Positions 37,857 through 47,836 are shown, counted from the stretch's first letter. The stretch is DNA of 64,000 bases from Neisseria polysaccharea ATCC 43768 (GCA_000176735.1 ADBE01000068.1:32103-96102), one strand, 5' to 3'. Notes: generated from the letters alone by a model not told the origin. A program made the numbers and translations.

Positions 37857-39008
37857 TTATCCGCCTGACGCCTTGGGAGATAGGGTCAGGTGCGGCTGTT
37901 CCAAATAAACTTCGGACTGCATTTCGACCATCCGGCTGGCGGTGCGGGTAAATTCTTCGGCAAAATCGCCTTCTGTATAGATATGGTTGACATCTACCGC
38001 GCCGGTGGCACACAGTTTGACCCGGAAATCGTAGAGTACGTCAATCAGCCAAGTCAGCCGCCGCGCCTCCGCCTTTTCTTGCGGTGAGAGTTGTTCCAAA
38101 CCTGAAATAAAAACCATTTCATAATGTTCGGCCAAATACAGATAGTCGGACTGTGAGCGGGGGCCGAAGCACAGTGCGCGGAAATCAAACCATATGGCAC
38201 GGGCGGACTCGGCTTTGTGGGGAATTTCCCGGCCGTGGATGGTGCTGATGCCGGGGTTCAAATCGGTAATGCCTGTCATTTCTTTGAACAGTTTTGCCAG
38301 TTTTGCCTCATTTTCTTCATTGGCAGGCGTAAAGAAAATCTCGGCGGGGCGGAGGGTACGCAGCCGGTAGTCTTCCCCGCCGTCAACGTTTAAGACGGTC
38401 AGGCTGGATTCGATGAGCGCGATTGTGGGAAGAAAACTGCTCCGGTTTTGTCCTTGGGGGTAGAGTTCGGAAGGCGCGTAGTTTGAAGTCGCCACCAAAA
38501 CAACGCCCTCGTTAAGCAGGTTTTCCAGCAGACGGCCTAAAATCATTGCATCCGCAATATCGCTGACATGAAATTCGTCAAAACACAATACGCGGGTTTC
38601 TTTGGCAATCTCGGCGGCAACGGATTTCAACGGGTTGCTTTCGCTTTTCAGGGCTTTCAGCCGCCGGTGGATTTCTGCCATAAAGGCATGAAAGTGGACG
38701 CGGCGTTTGCGGCGGTAAGGGAGGCAGCCGAAAAAAGCGTCCATCAAAAAGCTTTTACCCCGGCCGACTCCGCCATAGAAATAAAGCCCTTTGGGGACTT
38801 GCGGGGAACGCAAACTCCTGCCTAAAAAACGGTTTCTTTTGCGTTTGAACATCATCAATTCGGTCCAAAGCCGATCGAGGTGTTCGATGGCGGCTGCCTG
38901 CGCGTCGTCACGGATGAAGTTGGGCAGTTGTGAGGCAGCCTGATACCAAGTCAGCGGGCTGTGGTTTTCAAACGGCGGAGCTTGAAAAAGTTGGTCTCTA
39001 TTACTCAT
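37857..39008 (-). CDS. zapE: Cell division protein ZapE (AFG1-like ATPase)
   Basis: 383 residues with Walker A YFYGGVGRGKSFLMDAFFGC, Walker B RVLCFDEFHVSDIADAMILG and sensor ATSNYAPSELYPQGQNRSSF. AFG1/LACE1-type ATPase; in E. coli ZapE binds FtsZ and is needed for division under low oxygen or heat. It stands alone on the minus strand after ndk. Confidence 0.9.
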   Translation of the reverse strand: MSNRDQLFQAPPFENHSPLTWYQAASQLPNFIRDDAQAAAIEHLDRLWTELMMFKRKRNRFLGRSLRSPQVPKGLYFYGGVGRGKSFLMDAFFGCLPYRRKRRVHFHAFMAEIHRRLKALKSESNPLKSVAAEIAKETRVLCFDEFHVSDIADAMILGRLLENLLNEGVVLVATSNYAPSELYPQGQNRSSFLPTIALIESSLTVLNVDGGEDYRLRTLRPAEIFFTPANEENEAKLAKLFKEMTGITDLNPGISTIHGREIPHKAESARAIWFDFRALCFGPRSQSDYLYLAEHYEMVFISGLEQLSPQEKAEARRLTWLIDVLYDFRVKLCATGAVDVNHIYTEGDFAEEFTRTASRMVEMQSEVYLEQPHLTLSPKASGG

Positions 39009-39513
39009 ATTTAACCTTGTTATACTTCTTGCGGCAAAGAAAGAAAATGCTTACCGCCAGTATTATAAATGATTTCCTTCAAACTTGGCGTTTTCCGTAG
39101 AAAAGAATAATGAAGCGTGCAAGGGGGTATGAGCAAAGGCGGCGTTCCAATATGGTGCAGATATGAGCCCAAATGCCTTTTATTTCAGGCTGTGTTTTAA
39201 TATTGAAGAAGGACAGATTAAACAGATGGTGAATCGCGAAGCTGTTACGCCCCCATCGGTTTGGAGGGATCGAAAACACAACAGGAACAGGCTGCTTATG
39301 CAAATTCGACAATGAAAATAAAAGTGAGCTAGGAAATACGGGCGATTTTAATGTTTGATTAAGCTCAAAAATCATACTAATCAAATCAAGGGCAGGGTTT
39401 GGTAATCCGTAGGACAGGCTTCTTTGGGTTCAGACGGCATACGTTGATGTCGGTATTTTGCCGGCACTTCTTACTACCCTCGTGCCGGCTATTCCAAACT
39501 GCTTTGCTTTAGC
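39009..39513. other. 505-base stretch without a recognised gene
   Basis: Holds one uptake sequence (39430-39441) and a 101-codon minus-strand frame (39079-39384) with no start signal, no family motif and unusual composition, so it is not called. It separates zapE from the estD-adhC block. No repeat or RNA structure was recognised. Confidence 0.5.
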
Positions 39514-40341
39514 TTACTTCAAAAATGCCGCGTGATAGGCAATATGCTCGCCAATAAAACCGGCGATGAAGTAATAGCTGTGATCGTAGCCTTTGTGGAA
39601 GCGCACATCGGCCGGTTGGTTTGCCGCACGACAGGTTTCGATAAAATCTTCGGTACGCAATTGTGTCGGCAAAAACTCATCTTCCAAGCCCTGATCAATG
39701 CGCATACCTTGCACTTTATAGCCTTGTTGAATAAGCGAGTTGGCATCATATTGCTGCCATTTTTCACGATTGTTTCCCAAATAGGCAGTAAAGGCTTTTT
39801 CTCCCCAAGGCACAAGGCTTGGCGATAAAATAGGCGAAAAGGCAGAAACACTTTGATAACGTTCCTGATTCCGCAGCGCCAATACCAATGCGCCGTGTCC
39901 GCCCATCGAATGCCCCATAATGGAACGTTTGCCGTTGGTAGGAAAATTTTCCTCAATCAGACTAGGCAACTCATTCAAAATATAATCATACATTTGATAA
40001 TTCGTCGCCCAAGGCTGCTCGGTCGCATTAAGATAAAAGCCCGCACCCTGCCCTAAATCGTAAGCATCATCGTTCGGCACTTGCTCTCCGCGAGGGCTGG
40101 TATCGGAGGCCACCACAATTACTTGATGTTCTGCCGCATAACGCTGAAAGCCTGATTTGGTAATGAAATTTTGTTCCGTACACGTCAAGCCGGAAAGCCA
40201 ATAAATCACACCAAGCGGTCGATTTTCTGGATTATTTGGCAAATAGACGGCAAATTTCATTTCGCATTGCAGCGTTTGGGCATGATGCGCCCAAACTTGT
40301 TGCGAACCGCCAAAAATTTGATGTTGTTCAATCAGTTTCAT
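39514..40341 (-). CDS. fghA: S-formylglutathione hydrolase
   Basis: 275 residues of the esterase D type: GVIYWLSGLTCTEQNFITKS, VVASDTSPRGEQVPNDDAYD, nucleophile serine in SIMGHSMGGHGALVLALRNQ and the C-terminal HKGYDHSYYFIAGFIGEH with the catalytic histidine. It hydrolyses S-formylglutathione to formate and glutathione, the second step of formaldehyde removal (estD in Neisseria). It is 9 bases downstream of adhC, so they form an operon under NmlR. Confidence 0.96.
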   Translation of the reverse strand: MKLIEQHQIFGGSQQVWAHHAQTLQCEMKFAVYLPNNPENRPLGVIYWLSGLTCTEQNFITKSGFQRYAAEHQVIVVASDTSPRGEQVPNDDAYDLGQGAGFYLNATEQPWATNYQMYDYILNELPSLIEENFPTNGKRSIMGHSMGGHGALVLALRNQERYQSVSAFSPILSPSLVPWGEKAFTAYLGNNREKWQQYDANSLIQQGYKVQGMRIDQGLEDEFLPTQLRTEDFIETCRAANQPADVRFHKGYDHSYYFIAGFIGEHIAYHAAFLK

Positions 40342-40349
40342 CGCATACC

Positions 40350-41486
40350 TTAGTAGTGAATAACGGCGCGGATCGATTTACCTTCGTGCATTAAGTCAAA
40401 GGCTTTATTGATTTGATCGAGTGTCATTGTGTGGGTTACAAACGGTTCTAACTCAATGTCGCCTTTCATTGAATCTTCCACCATTTTCGGCAGTTCAGAG
40501 CGACCTTTCACACCGCCAAATGCTGAACCTTTCCAAACACGACCTGTTACCAACTGGAACGGACGCGTTGAAATTTCTTGTCCTGCACCTGCTACGCCGA
40601 TGATAATGGATTGTCCCCAACCACGGTGCGCACTTTCTAATGCCTGACGCATTACGTTTACGTTGCCGATACATTCAAAGGTGTGATCAATGCCCCATTT
40701 ATTGATGTCTAACAACACATCTTTAATCGGTTTATCGTAATCGTTCGGGTTCAAACAATCCGTTGCACCAAACTGTTTTGCCAACTCGAATTTTGAAGGA
40801 TTAGTATCAATGGCGATAATGCGGCCGGCTTTGGCTTGACGCGCACCTTGCACCACCGCCAAACCAATCGCGCCTAAGCCAAACACGGCAACAGAGTCGC
40901 CTTCTTGCACTTTTGCCGTATTATGTACCGCACCAATACCTGTGGTAACGCCGCAGCCGAGTAAACATACATGTTCGTGGTTGGCTTCTGGGTTGATTTT
41001 CGCCAGTGAAACTTCGGCAACAACGGAATATTCACTGAAAGTCGAACAGCCCATATAGTGATAAATCGGCTGACCTTGATAAGAAAAACGCGTCGTGCCG
41101 TCCGGCATTAAGCCTTTACCTTGTGTATCACGCACTGAGACGCATAAGTTGGTTTTACCTGAACGACAAAACTCACATTCACCACATTCAGCGGTATAAA
41201 GAGGAATGACGTGATCACCTGGTTTTACGCTTGACACACCTTCGCCCACAGCAACAACCACACCCGCACCTTCATGCCCAAGTACCACAGGAAACACGCC
41301 TTCAGGATCGCTTCCTGATAACGTAAATGCATCAGTATGGCACACGCCCGTGTGGGTATTGCGGATTAACACCTCGCCTTTGCGCGGCATTTCTACGTCG
41401 ATTTCCACAATTTGTAAGGGTTGGTTAGGGGCGAATGCCACCGCCGCACGAGATTTGATGGTTGAATTGGTTTGTTTCATTTCCAT
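40350..41486 (-). CDS. adhC: S-(hydroxymethyl)glutathione dehydrogenase / class III alcohol dehydrogenase
   Basis: 378 residues from [18 protein letters not shown], with AAGAGGAAAG upstream. Motifs: catalytic zinc site [12 protein letters not shown] and [17 protein letters not shown], structural zinc cysteines in [20 protein letters not shown]-binding [20 protein letters not shown], and the class III signature [20 protein letters not shown]. It oxidises S-hydroxymethylglutathione and reduces S-nitrosoglutathione. The gene is intact; it is reported mutated in gonococcus, so this favours meningococcus or a commensal. Control is by the NmlR operator at 41549. Confidence 0.96.
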   Translation of the reverse strand: MEMKQTNSTIKSRAAVAFAPNQPLQIVEIDVEMPRKGEVLIRNTHTGVCHTDAFTLSGSDPEGVFPVVLGHEGAGVVVAVGEGVSSVKPGDHVIPLYTAECGECEFCRSGKTNLCVSVRDTQGKGLMPDGTTRFSYQGQPIYHYMGCSTFSEYSVVAEVSLAKINPEANHEHVCLLGCGVTTGIGAVHNTAKVQEGDSVAVFGLGAIGLAVVQGARQAKAGRIIAIDTNPSKFELAKQFGATDCLNPNDYDKPIKDVLLDINKWGIDHTFECIGNVNVMRQALESAHRGWGQSIIIGVAGAGQEISTRPFQLVTGRVWKGSAFGGVKGRSELPKMVEDSMKGDIELEPFVTHTMTLDQINKAFDLMHEGKSIRAVIHY

Positions 41487-41541
41487 TGTCTTTCCTCTTA
41501 ATTCATTGACAAAACAGCCTTGCCTGAGCAACATAGCAACA

Positions 41542-41574
41542 GTTTACACTTTAGAGTTAACTCTAAAGCAAGTG
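41542..41574 (-). promoter_or_regulatory. NmlR-controlled adhC promoter with 20-bp perfect dyad
   Basis: CTTTAGAGTTAACTCTAAAG at 41549-41568 is a perfect palindrome. On the minus strand it lies between TTGCTT (-35) and TAAACT (-10), which are 19 bases apart. The over-long spacer with a central dyad is the hallmark of MerR-family activation, in which the regulator twists the DNA to align the two boxes. adhC reads away to the left and nmlR to the right. Confidence 0.85.
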
Positions 41575-41606
41575 TTTTTTACTGTTTTTGTTTAGAAGAA
41601 GGGAAA

Positions 41607-42014
41607 ATGACTTATATCACTGCCAAAGCCGCCGAAAAAATAGGCATCTCCGCCCACACCCTACGTTTTTACGACAAAGAAGGCTTGTTGCCTAATATCG
41701 GACGTGATGAATATGGTAACCGCTGTTTTACCGATAACGATTTGCAATGGTTGGGCTTATTGCAATGCTTGAAAAATACGGGAATGAGTTTAAAAGACAT
41801 CAAACGCTTTGCGGAATGTACCGTCATTGGCGACAATACCATTGAAGAACGCCTTTCCTTGTTTGAAAATCAAATAGAAAATGTGAAGTGTCAAATTGCC
41901 GAATTAAAACGCTATTTAGATTTGCTTGAATACAAATTAGCGTTTTACCAAAAAGCGAAAGCATTAGGTTCGGTAAAAGCCGTAAATTTGCCGCAAATTC
42001 CTGAAACGGCTTAG
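41607..42014 (+). CDS. nmlR: MerR-family regulator NmlR
   Basis: 135 residues from the ATG at 41607, with AGAAGGG upstream. N-terminal winged helix (AAEKIGISAHTLRFYDKEGL), then a dimerisation helix (LFENQIENVKCQIAELKRYL). Cysteines at 40, 54, 71 and 95 match the four described for neisserial NmlR, a sensor of thiol-reactive electrophiles and nitric oxide stress, and it lacks the MerR metal-binding tail. In gonococcus it controls adhC, copA and trxB; the last two are also in this window (18548-21799). Divergent from adhC. Confidence 0.93.
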   Translation: MTYITAKAAEKIGISAHTLRFYDKEGLLPNIGRDEYGNRCFTDNDLQWLGLLQCLKNTGMSLKDIKRFAECTVIGDNTIEERLSLFENQIENVKCQIAELKRYLDLLEYKLAFYQKAKALGSVKAVNLPQIPETA

Positions 42015-42172
42015 TTTTAGTGCAATAAGCAGGATTTTTGTCCTGTTCGTAATAGAAATCAACAATTTGTTGTTTAAAAAGCGGATTGTAAGCAATGATA
42101 AAAAAATCCACGCTCTAATCCGTTGCTTGCTTGGCTTAAGGTATTGAAGCAGCGGATGAAGTTAAACCACAG

Positions 42173-42203
42173 AAAAAAACGCCGCTTGGAAGCGGCGTTT
42201 TGA
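42173..42203 (-). terminator. Intrinsic terminator after ihfB
   Basis: On the minus strand GCCGC-TTCCAA-GCGGC extends to an 11-base pairing (AAACGCCGCTT/AAGCGGCGTTT) followed by seven T. It is 10 bases after the ihfB stop. Not an uptake sequence. Confidence 0.8.
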
Positions 42204-42212
42204 TGCTAAGGT

Positions 42213-42527
42213 TTAATTGGCATTTTCTTTTAAAGCCAAATCGACCCGCTCGCGCAATTCTTTACCGGGCTTGAAGTGGGGTACATGTTTTTCAGGTACT
42301 TCCACACGCTCGCCGGTTTTGGGATTGCGACCGATGCGGGCAGGACGATGGTTCAAATCGAAGCTGCCGAAACCGCGAATTTCGATGCGTTGACCTCGGG
42401 CAAGCGATCGGGTCATGGTGTCAACCAAGACTTTTACGCTGTACTCTACGTCTTTTGCCAGAAGATGCGTGCCGTTTTTGGCGGCAAATACTTCTGCCAA
42501 GCGAACCATTAACTCAGACTTTGTCAT
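42213..42527 (-). CDS. ihfB: Integration host factor subunit beta
   Basis: 104 residues of the HU/IHF fold: [38 protein letters not shown] and [20 protein letters not shown]. The DNA-contacting arm with the conserved proline is present. Pairs with IhfA to bend DNA at specific sites, including those in long Correia elements. It lies 10 bases downstream of rpsA, the usual arrangement. Confidence 0.97.
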   Translation of the reverse strand: MTKSELMVRLAEVFAAKNGTHLLAKDVEYSVKVLVDTMTRSLARGQRIEIRGFGSFDLNHRPARIGRNPKTGERVEVPEKHVPHFKPGKELRERVDLALKENAN

Positions 42528-42537
42528 GTCTGCAACC

Positions 42538-44223
42538 TTATTCTTGCTCGCCGGAGAGTTTGGCTTTCAGCAGGTCGCCCAAGCTGGTGGTACCGGCATT
42601 CGCATTGGCAGCGGCATTGACGGAGTTCAGTGCTTCGCGGCTTTCTTTGGCATCTTTGGCTTTAACGGAAAGTTTGATGCTGCGGTTTTTGCGGTCAACG
42701 GTAACGATGACGGCTTCAACTTCGTCGCCTTCTTTCAGTTTGGTGGTCAAGTCTTCAACGCGGTCGGCTGCAAATTCGGAAGCAGGCAGGTAGCCTTCTA
42801 CTTCGTCAGACAGGGCAACAACAGCACCTTTGGCGTCAACAGATTTCACAGAACCTTTAACCAAAGAACCTTTGTCGTTCACGCTGATGAAGTTGCCGAA
42901 CGGATCGCCTTCCAGTTGTTTGATACCCAAGGAGATGCGTTCTTTTTCCACGTCGATTGCCAATACGACGGCTTCGACTTCTTCGCCTTTTTTGTATTTG
43001 CGTACGGCTTCTTCGCCGGATTCGGTCCAAGACAGGTCGGACAGGTGAACCAGGCCGTCGATGCCGCCGGGCAGGCCGACGAATACGCCGAAATCGGTAA
43101 TGGATTTAACCGCACCGGAGATTTTGTCTCCTTTGTTGTGGTTGGCGGCAAATTCTTCCCAAGGATTGGCTTGGCATTGTTTCATACCCAAAGAGATACG
43201 GCGGCGGCCTTCGTCGATTTCCAAAATCATGACTTCGACTTCGTCGCCCAGTTGTACGACTTTGCTAGGGTGTACGTTTTTGTTGGTCCAGTCCATTTCG
43301 GAGACGTGTACCAAACCTTCGATGCCTTGTTCGATTCCGACGAATGCGCCGTAGTCGGTCAGGTTGGATACTTTGCCGAACAGGCGGGTGCCTTGAGGAT
43401 AACGGCGGGTCAGACCGCTCCAAGGATCTTCGCCCAGTTGTTTCATACCCAAGGAAACGCGTTGTTTTTCTTGGTCGAATTTCAATACTTTGGCTTCAAC
43501 TTCCTGACCGACTTCCAAGACTTCGCTCGGGTGTTTCACGCGACGCCATGCCAAATCGGTGATGTGCAGCAGACCGTCGATACCGCCCAGGTCAACGAAT
43601 GCGCCGTAGTCGGTGATGTTTTTGACGATGCCTTTGATGACGGAGCCTTCTTGCAGGTTTTCCAGCAGGGCTTTGCGTTCTTCACCCAAAGTGGCTTCCA
43701 GAACGGCGCGGCGGGAAACAACGACGTTGTTGCGTTTTTTGTCCAGTTTGATCACTTTGAATTCGATCTCTTTGCCTTCAAAGTGGGAAGTGTCTTTAAC
43801 GGGACGTACGTCGACCAAAGAACCCGGCAGGAATGCGCGGATGCTGTTGATCATAACGGTCAGACCGCCTTTGACTTTTCCGTTGATGATGCCGGACAGG
43901 ATGTCGCCGTTTTCCATGGCTTCTTCCAGGGCAATCCAATCGGCTGCGCGTTTGGCTTTTTCGCGGGACAGTTTGGTTTCGCCGAAGCCGTTTTCGACGG
44001 ATTCGATGGTAACGGTAACGAAGTCGCCGACTTTAACTTCAATTTCGCCTTGAGCGTTTTTGAATTCAGCTACATCAATCAGGGATTCTGATTTCAGACC
44101 TGCGTTTACGGTAACGAAGTTTTGGTCGATTGCCACTACTTCAGCGGTAATCACCTCACCCGGGTTCATTTCTTGCAGGGTAAAGCTTTCTTCCAACAGC
44201 TGAGCAAAATTTTCCATAGACAT
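42538..44223 (-). CDS. rpsA: 30S ribosomal protein S1
   Basis: 561 residues from [16 protein letters not shown]. Six S1 RNA-binding repeats; examples are [40 protein letters not shown] and [21 protein letters not shown]1 recruits mRNAs with weak ribosome sites. The start at 44250 is rejected because the first nine codons lie in the leader. Precedes ihfB in an operon; cmk upstream on the same strand is separated by an uptake-sequence pair. Confidence 0.97.
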   Translation of the reverse strand: MSMENFAQLLEESFTLQEMNPGEVITAEVVAIDQNFVTVNAGLKSESLIDVAEFKNAQGEIEVKVGDFVTVTIESVENGFGETKLSREKAKRAADWIALEEAMENGDILSGIINGKVKGGLTVMINSIRAFLPGSLVDVRPVKDTSHFEGKEIEFKVIKLDKKRNNVVVSRRAVLEATLGEERKALLENLQEGSVIKGIVKNITDYGAFVDLGGIDGLLHITDLAWRRVKHPSEVLEVGQEVEAKVLKFDQEKQRVSLGMKQLGEDPWSGLTRRYPQGTRLFGKVSNLTDYGAFVGIEQGIEGLVHVSEMDWTNKNVHPSKVVQLGDEVEVMILEIDEGRRRISLGMKQCQANPWEEFAANHNKGDKISGAVKSITDFGVFVGLPGGIDGLVHLSDLSWTESGEEAVRKYKKGEEVEAVVLAIDVEKERISLGIKQLEGDPFGNFISVNDKGSLVKGSVKSVDAKGAVVALSDEVEGYLPASEFAADRVEDLTTKLKEGDEVEAVIVTVDRKNRSIKLSVKAKDAKESREALNSVNAAANANAGTTSLGDLLKAKLSGEQE

Positions 44224-44312
44224 ATATAACTCTTTTCGGTACACCGCCAAGGGGTGCAGGGTGGGTTGGTGGATGTCTGCCGTCCTTGGCAGGGCAGACG
44301 GGTAAATAAGGT

Positions 44313-44349
44313 TTCAGACGGCATATGGGGGATTTTTATGCCGTCTGAA
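44313..44349. terminator. Uptake-sequence pair between cmk and rpsA
   Basis: TTCAGACGGCAT and ATGCCGTCTGAA in divergent order with a 13-base loop. It could end cmk transcripts before rpsA. Confidence 0.5.
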
Positions 44350-44378
44350 ACGTAATGTGGGCAATTATACCTGAAAAT

Positions 44379-45035
44379 TTAAACTTTACGATACCAATCA
44401 AGCACTTTTTTTACAGTTTCTTCTATAGTCAGGCGGCTCGTATCCAAAAGCAGGGCATCGGGCTGTTGTTTCAGGGGGGCGAGCGTGCGGTTTCGGTCTG
44501 CCTCGTCTCTGGCTTCGATGTCGGACAGGATGCGCTCGAATGCCAAACCTTCGCAGGGGATGCCGATTTGTTTGGCACGGCGTTCGGCCCTGATTTTGGA
44601 TTCTGCCGTCAGGAAGATTTTGAGTTCGGCTTCGGGGAATACGACTGATCCGATGTCCCGTCCGTCGGCAACCAGCCCTTTGGCGGTTAGGAAGTCGCGT
44701 TGTCGTTGCAGCAGGGCGGCACGGACTTTCGGCAATTGCGCGACAGCGGATGCCCCCATGCCTATGGCTTCTGTACGTATGCCGTCTGAAACGTCTTCTC
44801 CGCCGAGCAGGATGCGGCTGCCTGCAAATACGGCAGGCAGTTTTTCGGCAAGTTCGGAAATGCGGTGCTCGTCATGCCATTGGACACCTTGTTTTTGTGC
44901 ATACAGTGCGGTCAGACGGTAAAGTGCTCCGGAGTCGAGATAGTCGTATCCCAATGCGGCTGCGACTCGGGAGGCTACCGTTCCCTTGCCTGATGCTCCC
45001 GGACCGTCGATAGCGATTACTTTTTGTCTGTTCAT
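44379..45035 (-). CDS. cmk: Cytidylate kinase
   Basis: 218 residues: P-loop VIAIDGPGASGKGTVASRVA, DYLDSGALYRLTALYAQKQG, and DGRDIGSVVFPEAELKIFLT. It phosphorylates CMP and dCMP, feeding RNA, DNA and lipid precursor pools. An uptake sequence is within the gene (DGIRTE). The order cmk-rpsA-ihfB is standard for proteobacteria. Confidence 0.97.
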   Translation of the reverse strand: MNRQKVIAIDGPGASGKGTVASRVAAALGYDYLDSGALYRLTALYAQKQGVQWHDEHRISELAEKLPAVFAGSRILLGGEDVSDGIRTEAIGMGASAVAQLPKVRAALLQRQRDFLTAKGLVADGRDIGSVVFPEAELKIFLTAESKIRAERRAKQIGIPCEGLAFERILSDIEARDEADRNRTLAPLKQQPDALLLDTSRLTIEETVKKVLDWYRKV

Positions 45036-45247
45036 AAGAGAATTCCTGATAACTTGGCATGTGGGATTTTTAATTTTACATGTCGCCCTAAGGGTGTTTC
45101 CCGTTAAGGGCTGATTCTACCTGTTTCAAAGGATTATCGTCTAAGCGTGCGAATTACCGGTTACTCAGGAAATTTTAATCGGACTTCAGAACCTGATAAA
45201 TCTGTTCGGATTTTAGCATTTCGGATATTGTAGTGGAAATAAAAGCA

Positions 45248-45283
45248 ATGCCGTCTGAAATGAGTATGGCTTTCAGACGGCAT
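45248..45283. terminator. Uptake-sequence inverted pair after the NSS transporter
   Basis: ATGCCGTCTGAAATG and TTTCAGACGGCAT with a loop of about 10 bases. It is 14 bases past the transporter stop on the minus strand. Confidence 0.7.
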
Positions 45284-45296
45284 TAATCGGTGTGAA

Positions 45297-46661
45297 TCAG
45301 AAAAGGTTGCTGACAAAAATCAGCAGGATTACGAGCGGTACGAGGTATTTCACATAGGCAAACCAGATATTGACCGTCGTATGATTGCCTTTATAAAGTA
45401 ATTCGTCCTTCGCTTCGTCCTTCATCACGAAACCGACAAACAATGCGGAGCCGAGCGCGGTCAGCATAAACAAGATGTTGCCGCTGATGTAGTCAAAAGC
45501 ATCAAAAATATTTTTACCAAATATGGAAACATCTTTCCACGGACCATAGCTCAAAATGGACGGAATATTGCCGAAGACGAAGATGGCGGCCAATACAATC
45601 GTGATTGCAGCGGTACGGCGGATTTTGGTTTTTTCCTGAATCGTCGTAATCAACACTTCATAAATCGTCAGCGAAGTTGTCAACGCAGCAATCAGGAGCA
45701 GTGAGAAGAAAATGACGGCGAACACAGGTCCTGCCCACATATGTGAGAACACAATCGGCAAACTTTGGAACACCAAAGTTGGGCCGGAATTGGGTGCGAC
45801 GCCGAAGCTGAAGAGCGACGGGAAAATCATAAAGCCCGCAAGTACGGCGATGATGGTATTGGTAATTGCCGTGATAACTGCCGTCTGAACCAGATTTTCG
45901 TTTTTATCCAGATAGCTGGATAAGGTAATCATCACGCCGAAACCCAAGCTCAAGGCGAAAAATACTTGTCCCAAAACGAAGACGAAAAGTTCGGTGGTAA
46001 TCTTGCTGAAATCAGGCTTCAGATAGAAAGTAATCCCTTCCATTGCGCCCGGCAGGGTAACGTTGCGTACGACCATGGCAATCAGGAACAAAAACAACAG
46101 CGGCATCAGGTATTTCGCTGCTTTTTCAATACCGCCGATAACGCCTTTGACTAAAATCCATTGGTTCACAACGACAAATAAGAACGTGTAGAACGCAATT
46201 TCCCAAGGACTGTTTTCGATATGTTCGGTAAAGAAGCTTTTTGTCAGTTCGCCGCTGACAGGGCTGGAAATATTCAGGTTTCCGCCAATAATATTAACGA
46301 TATAGCTGATTACCCAGCCACCGAGCACCATGTAATACGCCATAATGCCGAATGCACCGACCAAGCCCATCCAGCCGACCAGCTTCCAAATTTTGGCGAC
46401 GGGTTTGCCGTTCATAGAGCCGCCGAATGCGTCCAGCGCGTTCACACCTTTGCGCCGTCCGATGACGTTTTCTACCAAAATCATCGGTATGCCGATAACG
46501 AGCATGGCGATACAGAATAAAAATACATACGCGCCACCGCCGTTTTCACCGACTAGGTAGGGAAAACGCCAAGTTGCGCCAAAGCCGACGGTTGCTCCGG
46601 CAACGGTCAGGATATAGGTTAATCGGCTGGACCAGGTTTGACGATTGGTGTTGGAAGACAT
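45297..46661 (-). CDS. Sodium-dependent transporter, NSS (SNF) family
   Basis: 454 residues and about 11-12 hydrophobic segments. The first segment has GATVGFGATWRFPYLVGENG, the sodium-site helix of the family; GGWVISYIVNIIGG and FVLGQVFFALSLGFGVMITL correspond to the later core helices. Bacterial members import amino acids or related amines with Na+; the substrate is not predictable here. The gene stands alone with an AT-rich leader on its 5' side. Confidence 0.9.
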   Translation of the reverse strand: MSSNTNRQTWSSRLTYILTVAGATVGFGATWRFPYLVGENGGGAYVFLFCIAMLVIGIPMILVENVIGRRKGVNALDAFGGSMNGKPVAKIWKLVGWMGLVGAFGIMAYYMVLGGWVISYIVNIIGGNLNISSPVSGELTKSFFTEHIENSPWEIAFYTFLFVVVNQWILVKGVIGGIEKAAKYLMPLLFLFLIAMVVRNVTLPGAMEGITFYLKPDFSKITTELFVFVLGQVFFALSLGFGVMITLSSYLDKNENLVQTAVITAITNTIIAVLAGFMIFPSLFSFGVAPNSGPTLVFQSLPIVFSHMWAGPVFAVIFFSLLLIAALTTSLTIYEVLITTIQEKTKIRRTAAITIVLAAIFVFGNIPSILSYGPWKDVSIFGKNIFDAFDYISGNILFMLTALGSALFVGFVMKDEAKDELLYKGNHTTVNIWFAYVKYLVPLVILLIFVSNLF

Positions 46662-46932
46662 ATTGCAACAGTGTTTGATTAAGATGAGGTGGAAATTCTA
46701 CACGCGTTTTTTAACAGGAACTGACTGATTGTTTTTTAAGTGTATAGTTATTTTCACTGATGGAGTTATATTTTATAGGGGATATTGCTAATTTGTATAA
46801 ATCAACAAGGATTGAATCAGATTTTATAGATAGATTAATCGTTTATTTTTCTACAACGGGACGGTGAAATGAAATTTCAGATGTCATATGGGCGGAGATG
46901 TTGCACCGGTAATATATGTAGTAAATGAAGAT

Positions 46933-46967
46933 AAAAAAAACCATCTATACAAGGGGAAGTATAGATG
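46933..46967 (-). terminator. Strong intrinsic terminator
   Basis: Nine-base perfect stem CATCTATAC/GTATAGATG, loop CTTCCCCTT on the minus strand (8 bases), then eight T. It ends the candidate small RNA or rsuA transcripts and is unrelated to uptake sequences. Confidence 0.85.
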
Positions 46968-47042
46968 ACCAAACACATTACGGGGAAAACGTCTTACTCA
47001 TAAGCCTGCTTGAACAGGCGTTACTCAGACAAATGGATTATA
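46933..47042 (-). ncRNA. Candidate small RNA of about 98 nt (promoter to terminator)
   Basis: On the minus strand a perfect -10 TATAAT (47037-47042) precedes a predicted start near 47030. The RNA would open with GTCTGAGTAACGCCTGTTCA, forming a hairpin GCCTG-TTCAAG-CAGGC nested between GTCT and AGAC. It ends with a textbook terminator: CATCTATAC, 8-base loop, GTATAGATG (46942-46967), then eight T (46940-46933). No convincing -35 is seen and no ORF fits. It may instead be the 3' end of rsuA transcripts (stop at 47144), but the internal promoter favours a separate RNA. Confidence 0.5.
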
Positions 47043-47143
47043 TCGCAAGCTAAACTGTTTTTTCTTTTTCTTGAGTTAATTTTTGTAAAACTACTTATTT
47101 AATAAGCATATAGTTGAATATAGGGAAATTATGGAATTTTGTT

Positions 47144-47836
47144 TCAGAATTTTGGACATTCGATAAATTTCCATTCCCCAGGTTTGAGGTTTTCTGTTTC
47201 CAGATGTGCGAATTGTCTGCGATGAAGATGCTGCACGCGGTTGCCTGCGGCCGCTATCATCCGTTTGACCTGATGGTATTTTCCTTCCGTAATGGTCAGT
47301 AATAATGTGGTCGGGCTCTCTAAGTTGGCATCAGCGGCGCAAACAGTTTCATTTTCATCATGAAGCAGGACGCCGTTTTTTAGCGTTTCACAGAGTATTC
47401 CGTCAGCAGGATGCTTGAGTGTTACCTCGTATAATTTCGGAATCTTACGGCTCGGAGAGGTAAGGTTGTGATTCAGTTTGCCATCGTTGGTAACCAGTAA
47501 TACGCCGGTCGTATCTGCATCCAGTCTGCCGACTGCCTGCATGTCAATATTACGCATATTGTCGGGGAACAGGCTGAATATGCTGCGGTAGTGCTTCGGT
47601 TTGTGTGAAGTTTCGTAATCTGCGGGTTTGTTGAGCAGGATATAGAAATAAGGTTCGGGAATAACGGTTACTGCTTTGCCGTCTATGTCTAAGGTATGGA
47701 CGGATGCGGAATGAATGTCCGCATCTGCATCATCTATACAAGTGCCGTTGATGAAAACATAACCGCCGGCAATCAGCCATTGGCATTGTTTTCGGCTTCC
47801 TATGCCTTGATATTGAAGGTATTTGATGAGTTTCAT
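47144..47836 (-). CDS. rsuA: 16S rRNA pseudouridine synthase RsuA-type
   Basis: 230 residues from MKLIKYLQYQGIGSRKQCQW, an S4-like RNA-binding domain. Catalytic motif GRLDADTTGVLLVTNDGKLN with the aspartate, then SPSRKIPKLYEVTLKHPADG and EGKYHQVKRMIAAAGNRVQH. It isomerises a single uridine, U516 in E. coli 16S rRNA. The longer ORF start at 47914 overlaps mltD and is rejected. Confidence 0.92.
   Translation of the reverse strand: MKLIKYLQYQGIGSRKQCQWLIAGGYVFINGTCIDDADADIHSASVHTLDIDGKAVTVIPEPYFYILLNKPADYETSHKPKHYRSIFSLFPDNMRNIDMQAVGRLDADTTGVLLVTNDGKLNHNLTSPSRKIPKLYEVTLKHPADGILCETLKNGVLLHDENETVCAADANLESPTTLLLTITEGKYHQVKRMIAAAGNRVQHLHRRQFAHLETENLKPGEWKFIECPKF

Noticed and set aside
39079..39384. 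101-codon minus-strand frame in the gap before estD
   Set aside because: No ribosome site, no family motif and no coding bias; left as unassigned gap.
42415..44091. 558-codon plus-strand frame opposite rpsA
   Set aside because: It is the exact antisense of rpsA; the frame is open because rpsA codon use leaves the opposite strand without stops. No start or motif.
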